A stretch of 43,437 nt of DNA, from positions 1 through 43,437 of the forward strand of contig JAUYHF010000049.1 in NCBI GenBank assembly GCA_030690165.1, in the 5' to 3' direction. A program made the position numbers and the translations under genes. The DNA comes from Deltaproteobacteria bacterium (GTDB lineage Bacteria; Desulfobacterota; GWC2-55-46; UBA9637). This document shows positions 18,115 through 24,645 of this stretch, in pieces. The notes below the pieces were generated by a model that saw only the letters and a list, made by a program, of their open reading frames with translations, was not told the DNA's origin and made no database searches. Positions within the stretch are counted from its first letter, which is position 1, and every line of letters begins with the position of its first letter.

Positions 18115-18164
18115 GTCCTGAGGGGCTTAATATTTTGCCTATAAAGTCCCTCAGGGCATTTTTG
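18115..18164 (+). terminator. Rho-independent terminator of the nxr operon
   Basis: GTCCTGAGGG (18115-18124) pairs with CCCTCAGGGC (18148-18157), allowing one G-T pair, and is followed by ATTTTTG. It ends the nxrA-nxrC unit 25 bases after the last stop. Confidence 0.75.
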
Positions 18165-18203
18165 TTTATACCACACTGACCCGAAAAAGGATAAAGGACA
18201 AAA

Positions 18204-19991
18204 ATGAAAACAACCCTTTTATTTCCCCCCTCATGGCATCCATCCCAGCCCTATTTAAGCCTTCCGGCGCTGACCGGATTTTTAAGAAGGGAAGGGGTTG
18301 ATGTTACACAGAGAGATATTAACATAGAGTTTTTAGAGGTTCTCCTTAACAAGGACAATCATGAGTATTTTTTAGAAAGGATAGCTAACAGGCTTTCTAA
18401 GAGGACCCCTACAGCCACAGGAGAAAAAGAAGATTACAGTAGCCTTATAAACGCACTCGAAGAGATACCTGTTTTTGCCAGGAAACTGGATGAAGCAAAG
18501 GCTGTCTTACGAGGCGAGGGTTTTTATGATTCTAACCAATATATGGAAAGCCTCGGTAATATCGGCAAATGGCTTAACCTGATATCTCATGCGTATTACC
18601 CTTCGGAATTAACGCTTGTCGGCAATAACCTGACCAACTACTCTGTCTACTCATCAAAGGATGTCTTTGAGGCAATAAATAATGAAAAGGAAAACATCTT
18701 CCTTGACATATTCAGAAAGCACTTTCTAAAATCAATCCTTGCGGACGCCCCGGGACTTGTAGGCATATCCGTTACATCCACATCGCAGATAATACCAGCC
18801 TTTACAATGGCAAGGCTTATAAAAGAGGCAAAAAAGGATATCCACATAACAATCGGCGGCGGCGTCTTTACAAGACTCATAGATAATATATTCAAACAAG
18901 ATGCCCTCTTCTCGTTTATAGATAGTTTTATAGTCTATGAGGGTGAGCATGCCCTCCTTACGCTGATACGCGAGCTTGAAGATAAAAGGGATTTTACCAA
19001 GGTCCCGAATCTTGTTTACAGACATAATGGAAGGACGGCAATGAACGAGCCATTGATAGTGGAGGATGTAGACTATCTCCCCACGCCTGATTACGACGGT
19101 TTTCCCTTATCGCTTTATTTTACGCCGAAATTGGTTCTCCCGGTGCAGACCTCGCGGGGGTGTTATTATAAAAAGTGCGCATTCTGCAACCTCCATGTTG
19201 ACCAGATGGTATTCAGGACAAGAAAGGTTGATACGGTTGTGGAGGATATTAAAAAGCTGTCGCAGAAATACAATACAAAATATTTTTTCATAACCGACGA
19301 GGCAATGCCGCTTCCTACCCTTAAGAAATTTTCAACCAGGATTATAGAGGATAAGATTGACATAAAATGGATAACCGGCATGAGATTTGAGAATAAACTA
19401 GACGCAGGGCTTATAGAAAAGGCGTCAAAGGCAGGGTGTCTTAAATTTGTATTCGGCCTGGAGTCGTCCAATCAAAGGGTGCTTGACATGATGAAAAAGG
19501 GGATACAGAGGGAGACCGTTGACAGGATTATTAAAGACTGCCTTAAAAAGGAGATGGCAATACATGTTTATCTTATTACAGGCTTTCCAACCGAGACCAG
19601 GGATGAGGCCATTGAATCAGTGGATTACATTTTAAACAACGAGACCCTTGTAAATTCTTTAGGGTTTTCCTGCCAGCCGTCGCTCTTTGAGCTTGAAAAG
19701 TCGTCTCCAATCATGGATTTGCCGCCATCTTACGGCATTACCAAGATTATGGAGCCGAAGGGGCATGACCTAAGCCTCGGCTACCGTTATGAAGTTGACA
19801 AGGGTATGACGCCTAAAGAGGCAGAAGAGACATATAACCAGATAATGGATAAGACATATGAAAAGCTCTCCCCCTTCCCCTTTACCTACTCCATGTCTGA
19901 CGGGTTATTATATATTGCAAGGTCTAAAGGCGAAGGGATTTCTGCCCAGGCTGCAGAGGCAGAGGGTCAAAAAGAAACAACAGTGTCTTAG
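18204..19991 (+). CDS. Radical SAM protein with N-terminal B12-binding-like domain
   Basis: 595 residues. The N-terminal part (about 1-290) has the LLFPPSW..PYLSLPAL opening and the LVGISVTS and ITIGGGVFT segments of cobalamin-binding radical SAM proteins. The radical SAM core has Cys320, Cys325 and Cys328 in SRGCYYKKCAFCN. That is the Cx4Cx2C spacing of a known subgroup, preceded by PVQTSRG, with later motifs GLESSNQRVLDMM and ITGFPTET. A terminator separates it from the nxr genes and no strong promoter is visible. Many relatives methylate or rearrange unactivated carbons; the substrate here is unknown. Cofactor or peptide modification for the neighbouring respiratory proteins is only a guess. 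Confidence 0.8.
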   Translation: MKTTLLFPPSWHPSQPYLSLPALTGFLRREGVDVTQRDINIEFLEVLLNKDNHEYFLERIANRLSKRTPTATGEKEDYSSLINALEEIPVFARKLDEAKAVLRGEGFYDSNQYMESLGNIGKWLNLISHAYYPSELTLVGNNLTNYSVYSSKDVFEAINNEKENIFLDIFRKHFLKSILADAPGLVGISVTSTSQIIPAFTMARLIKEAKKDIHITIGGGVFTRLIDNIFKQDALFSFIDSFIVYEGEHALLTLIRELEDKRDFTKVPNLVYRHNGRTAMNEPLIVEDVDYLPTPDYDGFPLSLYFTPKLVLPVQTSRGCYYKKCAFCNLHVDQMVFRTRKVDTVVEDIKKLSQKYNTKYFFITDEAMPLPTLKKFSTRIIEDKIDIKWITGMRFENKLDAGLIEKASKAGCLKFVFGLESSNQRVLDMMKKGIQRETVDRIIKDCLKKEMAIHVYLITGFPTETRDEAIESVDYILNNETLVNSLGFSCQPSLFELEKSSPIMDLPPSYGITKIMEPKGHDLSLGYRYEVDKGMTPKEAEETYNQIMDKTYEKLSPFPFTYSMSDGLLYIARSKGEGISAQAAEAEGQKETTVS

Positions 19992-19996
19992 GAGAC

Positions 19997-20025
19997 TTGA
20001 CTTCGTCTATATTAAGGCCTAAATT
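19997..20025 (+). promoter_or_regulatory. Putative sigma-70 promoter for the NHL-HExxH-mrp-ferredoxin operon
   Basis: TTGACT (19997-20002), 17 bases, TAAATT (20020-20025), with the NHL gene starting 42 bases further. The -10 matches at four of six positions. Confidence 0.35.
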
Positions 20026-20067
20026 ATCAATTGAATAAACAATCAGATAACAGGAGGTAACAAAGAT

Positions 20068-21456
20068 ATGTCAATAAGAGAAAAAAGGCATAAGGAATAC
20101 TGGAAACCAGAAGAACCTGTGGTTGTACAGGAAGATCCCAAGGCAGCAGCGGCGGCAGCAGAGGAGGAGGCAAAAAAACCCAAGATAACAATAGAGGTTG
20201 AAGGTGGCGCCAAATGGACTACCTCAATGGATATTATGCTTCTTATCTCTGCCAAAGAGGAAAGGGGTTTTGGGATTGCAGGATATTTTGTTTCAGAGGA
20301 TAAGACCCCGCCGACAACAAACTCAAAATGGGTTGTCATACCCCAGAGTTACCCATTAGCCACCTTTTACTCAACAACGATTGGATATACATTAGACCCA
20401 AAAGACGGGATGAAGACCATCTATGTGTGGTGCAGGGATGGGGAGTGGAATGTCTCAACTGCGGCTGTTGTTACTATACTTTTAACCTCATACGAATTTA
20501 TCAAAAAATGGGGCCAGCCGGGCACCGGTGCGCTGGAGTTTACTGCGCCATCTGCAATTGCACAAGGCCAGGACAACAGTTTTTATATTGTTGACACAGA
20601 TAATCACAGGGTCCAGGTATTTGATAAGGATTTTAATTTTATCAGACAATTGGGCGAAGGCAGAGGCAAGACCGATGGAAAGTTTTATTACCCAAGGGGT
20701 GTAGCAACAGACGCATCATCAGGGGATGTATATGTAGTGGATTCCGGAAATAACCGGATACAGAAATTCAGCGCCAAAGGAAACTTTATTAAGCAATGGG
20801 GCAATGTCGTAAAACCTGTGGAAGAAAAGAAGCCCGGTGAGATGTCATACAGTGACGGCAATGAAACCACTTTTAGCCGGGGTGGAGATCCCAGTGTGGA
20901 GCTCTACGACCCGTTAAATGCAGTGGTTGACAAGAATGGGAATTTATTTGTTGTGGATTCCGGCAATCATAGAATCAAGAAATACGACAAAGAAGGCACA
21001 CTGCTTTTAGCATGGGGGATTAACGGGAGCCTTGACGGCATGTTGCATTATCCATCTGATATTGAGGTAGATGATTCGCAGACTGTATACGTCTCTGACA
21101 TGGGCAATAATCGTATCCAGAAATTCGACAAAGAGGGAAAGTTTATCGGGAAATGGGGTAGAAAGGGGACAGGTGATACAAATCTTAAATTGCCGTTAGG
21201 CATAGCAATCGACGCCTCAGGACACCTGTATGTGGCGGATTCCGGCAACCATCGGGTCCATAAATTTGACAAAGACGGTAATTTTATAGACGGCTTTGGC
21301 TTAACAGGCGCCGGCGAAGGCGAATTCAATGCCCCGGTCTTTGTTGTAACCGACAAAGAGGGATATATCTATGTCCTGGACAGAACTAATGCAACAGTGC
21401 AGAAATTCAAGTATGTGCCGCGGCCAAAAGAGGAACAAACTAATAATAAGGGGTGA
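20068..21456 (+). CDS. NHL-repeat beta-propeller protein
   Basis: 462 residues. After a charged, alanine-rich N-terminus (about 1-40) and an Ig-like beta region (about 40-145) come six NHL repeats. Each carries a variant of P-x-G-x-A-x-D and VDSGNNRIQKF (for example VVDSGNNRIQKF and VADSGNHRVHKF). NHL repeats build a beta-propeller used for protein or ligand binding. No signal peptide or lipobox is visible, so the protein appears cytoplasmic unless exported by a partner. ATG 20068 has a good ACAGGAGGT site. It begins a tight gene run (six bases to the next gene). The function is unknown; a scaffold for assembly of the respiratory complex is inference. Confidence 0.85.
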   Translation: MSIREKRHKEYWKPEEPVVVQEDPKAAAAAAEEEAKKPKITIEVEGGAKWTTSMDIMLLISAKEERGFGIAGYFVSEDKTPPTTNSKWVVIPQSYPLATFYSTTIGYTLDPKDGMKTIYVWCRDGEWNVSTAAVVTILLTSYEFIKKWGQPGTGALEFTAPSAIAQGQDNSFYIVDTDNHRVQVFDKDFNFIRQLGEGRGKTDGKFYYPRGVATDASSGDVYVVDSGNNRIQKFSAKGNFIKQWGNVVKPVEEKKPGEMSYSDGNETTFSRGGDPSVELYDPLNAVVDKNGNLFVVDSGNHRIKKYDKEGTLLLAWGINGSLDGMLHYPSDIEVDDSQTVYVSDMGNNRIQKFDKEGKFIGKWGRKGTGDTNLKLPLGIAIDASGHLYVADSGNHRVHKFDKDGNFIDGFGLTGAGEGEFNAPVFVVTDKEGYIYVLDRTNATVQKFKYVPRPKEEQTNNKG

Positions 21457-21462
21457 GAAAAT

Positions 21463-22458
21463 ATGGCTATAACTATATTATACGACACTAAATTAACAGA
21501 GGCGGTAGTGCGCCAGGAGGTAGACAAAAAGGAGCGGGCGGGTGATTTAAGCCTTATGGAGGAATACCATAAAGAGGTTGACCCCATATACGATATTGAC
21601 GATGTTATAGACAGGGAAGAGGAGTTTGACAAACTATACGAAAAGTTTTTTTTAAACAACCTCGGCTACGAGAAGGTGATAAAAGAGGTCTTTGATGAAT
21701 TCCCTTTTTTAAACGAGAAGATAAGCGATATATACATTAATATGGACCTTATGAGGGAAGAGGCCAATTTAATGAAAAAGGACCCTGACGAGCCTGGCAA
21801 TTTAAGAAAAATAAAATTTAAGATGAGGCCTGAGATATTTGACGACAAAAATGAACTGAGAAAGTCCATAAGACACGAACTTATGCATGTTAAGGATATG
21901 TTTGATGACGATTATGGCTATGATATAAAGGTTCCTGCCGGCCTTAATACTACAGAGGAAAACTTTTTAAGGGATAGATACAAGATATTGTGGGATATAT
22001 ATATTGACAGCCGCCTTATAAAGGAAGGCAAAGAAACCATGGAGACCAAGGAGAAGAGGTTTGCATGGTTTAGCGGCATATACAGGAAGCTTCCAAATGA
22101 GCAGAAGGTCGTTATGTTTGACAACTTCTGGAATAAGGAGAAGATTACCCATAAAGAGATACTGGATATGGCGGCCGACATGATGCAGGCGGTGCCGTTA
22201 TTGGGTGGGGATGCCACTGATGCAGAATTGGAAAAGGAGAAGCAAACCTACTGGTCAGGCAGGCCCTGTCCATTATGTAAATTTCCTACCTATAAGTGGG
22301 CAGAGGATGTTCAGCTTCAGGATGAAAAGGCAAAGAAACTGCAAAATGCCATAAAGGCGGATTTCCCAAAGTGGACGGTAGAAGAAGGCCTGTGTGAAAG
22401 GTGCGCAGAGCTTTATAAATTTAATGTAGAGGAAGATGAAAGGGAAGCTAATTTATAA
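21463..22458 (+). CDS. Unknown protein with HExxH motif and two CxxC pairs
   Basis: 331 residues, a family I do not recognise. An HExxH zinc-protease motif is at residues 138-142 (RHELMHVKDMFDDD), followed by a helix LWDIYIDSRLIKEG at about 176-189 whose acidic residues could supply a further metal ligand. A C-terminal zinc ribbon is suggested by Cys269-x2-Cys272 (CPLC) and Cys311-x2-Cys314 (CERC). The protein is acidic, with no signal peptide or membrane segment. It starts six bases after the NHL gene and is followed by an Mrp ATPase and a ferredoxin. A maturation protease or metal-dependent assembly factor is possible but unproven. Confidence 0.8.
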   Translation: MAITILYDTKLTEAVVRQEVDKKERAGDLSLMEEYHKEVDPIYDIDDVIDREEEFDKLYEKFFLNNLGYEKVIKEVFDEFPFLNEKISDIYINMDLMREEANLMKKDPDEPGNLRKIKFKMRPEIFDDKNELRKSIRHELMHVKDMFDDDYGYDIKVPAGLNTTEENFLRDRYKILWDIYIDSRLIKEGKETMETKEKRFAWFSGIYRKLPNEQKVVMFDNFWNKEKITHKEILDMAADMMQAVPLLGGDATDAELEKEKQTYWSGRPCPLCKFPTYKWAEDVQLQDEKAKKLQNAIKADFPKWTVEEGLCERCAELYKFNVEEDEREANL

Positions 22459-22511
22459 ACCCGGACAACAATGGTAACATATGGGCAAAGGGCTGGAGGT
22501 AGATAGATAAA

Positions 22512-23396
22512 ATGGCTTGTATACGTCTTTATTCATGCAGTTTATGCGATAATCAGGAGGCTTGCAAGGAAGATAAGGAAGCCCACGATAAAACTATTAT
22601 TGCGGACAGGATGGCCAAGGTTAAGCATAAGGTGCTTGTCATGAGCAATAAAGGCGGCGTGGGAAAGAGCACAGTCTCTGCAAATCTTGCGGCATCCCTT
22701 GCAAAGAAGGGATATAAGGTTGGTATTGCCGACGCTGATATACATGGTCCAAATATCCCTAAGATGTTTGGGGCTGAAGGTAAGAGGCTCAGGATAACGG
22801 ATGCCGGCATACAGCCTTATGAGGCATTTAACTTAAAGATTGCCTCTATAGCCTTTCTCATGGAGGGGACAGATGAACCAATTGTCTGGAGGGATGTTTG
22901 GAAATACGATTTCCTCCAGCAGTTATTTGGGTCATTTAACTGGGGTGAACTTGACTACCTGATTGTTGATCTGCCTCCTGGAACCGGCAACGAATCTATA
23001 ACTACGATAGAACTCGTTAACAAGGTGGGCGGGGTTGTGATAGTTACCACGCCGCAGGATGTGGCGCTTTTAGACTCAAGGAGGTCTATTACCTTTTCCA
23101 AAATAAACAATCTTCCTATAATTGGAATCATAGAAAATATGGCCGGTCTCACATGTCCGCATTGTGGCAAGGATGTAGAGGTATTCAAGATAGGCGGCGG
23201 TGAAAGGGCGGCAGTAGAAATGGGGGTTCCCTTTTTAGGCAGGATACCTATAGACCCAATGATAGCTGTGAAGGCTGACAGCGGCGAGCCTTATATAATT
23301 GCCTGCCCGGATTCGCCGGCAGGAGAGATATTTCAGGAGATTGTGGATAAGTGTGATAAATTTGTAAATAGTAATGTAGTTAATGTAATGTCATAA
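22512..23396 (+). CDS. mrp: Mrp/NBP35-type Fe-S cluster carrier ATPase
   Basis: 294 residues of the Mrp/ApbC/NBP35 P-loop family, which binds and transfers [4Fe-4S] clusters in the cytoplasm. The deviant Walker A SNKGGVGKST is at 45-54, VDLPPGTGN at about 152-160, and the cluster-binding Cys215-Pro-His-Cys218 lies in LTCPHCGKD. An N-terminal extension adds Cys9, Cys12 and Cys18 (CSLCDNQEAC), reminiscent of the NBP35 N-terminal cluster. It lies between the HExxH protein and the ferredoxin. A dedicated role in loading Fe-S clusters of NxrA/NxrB or the ferredoxin fits the context. Confidence 0.88.
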   Translation: MACIRLYSCSLCDNQEACKEDKEAHDKTIIADRMAKVKHKVLVMSNKGGVGKSTVSANLAASLAKKGYKVGIADADIHGPNIPKMFGAEGKRLRITDAGIQPYEAFNLKIASIAFLMEGTDEPIVWRDVWKYDFLQQLFGSFNWGELDYLIVDLPPGTGNESITTIELVNKVGGVVIVTTPQDVALLDSRRSITFSKINNLPIIGIIENMAGLTCPHCGKDVEVFKIGGGERAAVEMGVPFLGRIPIDPMIAVKADSGEPYIIACPDSPAGEIFQEIVDKCDKFVNSNVVNVMS

Positions 23397-23416
23397 TTTG
23401 TTCGGGGTGGATTTTA

Positions 23417-24034
23417 ATGGAAAAAGAAAGATTATCTGACAGGAGGCAATTCTTTAAAGAGACCTTTGTAACTGTTGCAAGCTATGCAACAGAATTGTTG
23501 CATAAGGAAGATAAGAAATCAGATAAAAAGCATAAAAAGATTGTTTATCTGCGTCCGCCTGGCGCAGTGGCGGAAAGTGAGTTTATTTCCCTTTGCACAA
23601 GGTGTGATGAATGTATAAAGGTATGCCCTTATCAGTGCATAGGATATGCTGACTCAGATACCGGGTTAGGCACCCCTGTAATAGTGGCAAGGGTTTCAGC
23701 CTGTAGATTATGTTCAGACTTTTCATGTATAACGGCTTGTAAGGGCGGCGCATTGAAACCTGTTAATAATATGAGAGATGTAAAGATGGGGGTGGCAGTT
23801 ATTAATAAGAAAAGGTGTCTTGATTATGCTGAGGAGAAGTTCTCAGCCTGTCAGCAATGCTATAGACAGTGCCCCTTGAAGGACGAGGCTTTATACCTTG
23901 ATGATGACTATAGACCTGTTTTAAGGGCTGAAAAGTGTGTAGGGTGTGGCATATGTGAAAATATTTGCCAGGCTGTAAACTCTCCTGGCGCCATAAGTAT
24001 AACCCCTGCTCAAAAATTAATTCTTACTCAATAA
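23417..24034 (+). CDS. NapG/MauM-like ferredoxin with four [4Fe-4S] motifs
   Basis: 205 residues. Four cysteine groups are visible: CTRCDECIKVCP, CRLCSDFSCITAC, CLDY...CQQCYRQCP and CVGCGICENICQ. This is the NapF/NapG/MauM pattern of electron-transfer ferredoxins. The N-terminus SDRRQFFKETFVTVASYATELL resembles a Tat signal with twin Arg at residues 8-9, so a periplasmic location is likely although the hydrophobic stretch is weak. It lies 20 bases after mrp and ends the run. In Nap systems such proteins link the quinol pool to periplasmic nitrate reductase; here it may exchange electrons with the NxrABC or cytochrome modules. Confidence 0.85.
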   Translation: MEKERLSDRRQFFKETFVTVASYATELLHKEDKKSDKKHKKIVYLRPPGAVAESEFISLCTRCDECIKVCPYQCIGYADSDTGLGTPVIVARVSACRLCSDFSCITACKGGALKPVNNMRDVKMGVAVINKKRCLDYAEEKFSACQQCYRQCPLKDEALYLDDDYRPVLRAEKCVGCGICENICQAVNSPGAISITPAQKLILTQ

Positions 24035-24053
24035 AAAATAAGTAAAAAAAAGC

Positions 24054-24082
24054 TTGACAAGGATATTTTAAACTGTTATAGA
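24054..24082 (+). promoter_or_regulatory. Sigma-70 promoter for the small-protein/CydA-like/cytochrome genes
   Basis: A perfect TTGACA (24054-24059), a 17-base spacer and TATAGA (24077-24082). It lies 20 bases after the ferredoxin stop and would transcribe through the small plus-strand genes to the CydA-like gene. It would also run antisense over the minus-strand small gene at 24108-24215. Confidence 0.5.
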
Positions 24083-24107
24083 AGACCAACTTATTTGAAA
24101 ATGTTTT

Positions 24108-24215
24108 TTATCTGGTGAAGTAATAGATAAGCAGAAAGGTTATTACAACCACATTGACAACAAGTCCAATGAATATAAGATAATCAGCAGGTGTTGTTTT
24201 CCAGTTTTTAAACAT
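24108..24215 (-). CDS. Small single-span membrane protein (35 residues), probably leaderless
   Basis: The minus-strand frame encodes 35 residues starting MFKNWKTTPADY, with a hydrophobic helix from about residue 13 to 32 and ending YYFTR. It has no ribosome-binding site. However, a strong promoter (TTGACA, 17 bases, TATACT) ends only seven bases before the ATG, which predicts a leaderless mRNA. I recognise no family. Small helices of this kind accompany oxidase complexes, and it sits beside the CydA-like locus but on the opposite strand. It could be a chance frame, though the promoter and clean topology argue for a gene. Confidence 0.45.
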   Translation of the reverse strand: MFKNWKTTPADYLIFIGLVVNVVVITFLLIYYFTR

Positions 24216-24222
24216 GGAAGAC

Positions 24223-24251
24223 AGTATAGTATTAAAAGATAAGTTTGTCAA
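24223..24251 (-). promoter_or_regulatory. Near-consensus sigma-70 promoter on the minus strand
   Basis: Read on the minus strand: TTGACA (24251-24246), 17 bases, TATACT (24228-24223). The predicted start coincides with the ATG of the 35-residue frame at 24215. It faces away from the plus-strand small gene at 24275. Confidence 0.5.
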
Positions 24252-24274
24252 ATTAAATTTGAGGTGAGGTTAAG

Positions 24275-24376
24275 ATGCAGGAAAAAAAGTCAGGTAAGGC
24301 AGGCCCGGCCGTATTTATAATAGTATTAATAACCACATTGATATTCTTTTATTGGATTCTTACCAAGGCGCAGTAA
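24275..24376 (+). CDS. Small single-span membrane protein (33 residues)
   Basis: ATG 24275 follows a GAGGTGAGG ribosome site and encodes MQEKKSGKAGPA, then a hydrophobic helix of about 17 residues, ending ILTKAQ. This layout (short basic N-terminus in the cytoplasm, one helix) suits a CydX- or CcoQ-like accessory subunit. It is followed by a hairpin repeat, a second small membrane protein and the CydA-like gene. No family is recognised. Confidence 0.55.
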   Translation: MQEKKSGKAGPAVFIIVLITTLIFFYWILTKAQ

Positions 24377-24382
24377 AAAAAT

Positions 24383-24437
24383 CTCAAACCTAAAGGTTTG
24401 AGTTGCAGCATGGAGTAACTCAAGGCTTTAGCCTTGA
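24383..24437. repeat. Twin palindromes, CTCAAACC family
   Basis: CTCAAACC-TAAA-GGTTTGAG (24383-24402) and TCAAGGC-TTTA-GCCTTGA (24420-24437) are two perfect hairpins separated by 17 bases. A related pair of sequences occurs at 34328 between rnfD and rnfG, so this is a dispersed repeat. Confidence 0.7.
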
Positions 24438-24458
24438 AAATAGCAAAGGAGAAAGGCC

Positions 24459-24572
24459 ATGAAAACAGTTATCAGTTTTATCATTGCCCTGGCAATAGTC
24501 GCGGTATATTTTATAGGGCTTGATGCAGCGCTCTTAAAGCTCCAGGGATTGTCGCCAATATATAAACCTTAG
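24459..24572 (+). CDS. Small single-span membrane protein (37 residues)
   Basis: ATG 24459 is preceded by AAAGGAGAAAGG and encodes MKTVISFIIALAIVAVYFIG followed by a short tail rich in Leu and ending PIYKP. The N-terminal hydrophobic helix with a periplasmic or cytoplasmic tail resembles CydX/YnhF-type oxidase micro-subunits in size only. It lies 73 bases before the CydA-like gene on the same strand, which makes an accessory role there plausible. No family assignment. Confidence 0.55.
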   Translation: MKTVISFIIALAIVAVYFIGLDAALLKLQGLSPIYKP

Positions 24573-24645
24573 AGGCTTTTGTTTAGATAGCTATCAGGGG
24601 TGGTATGCCTGTCTTACTAAAAAATAACTTAAAGGAGCAGAGACG

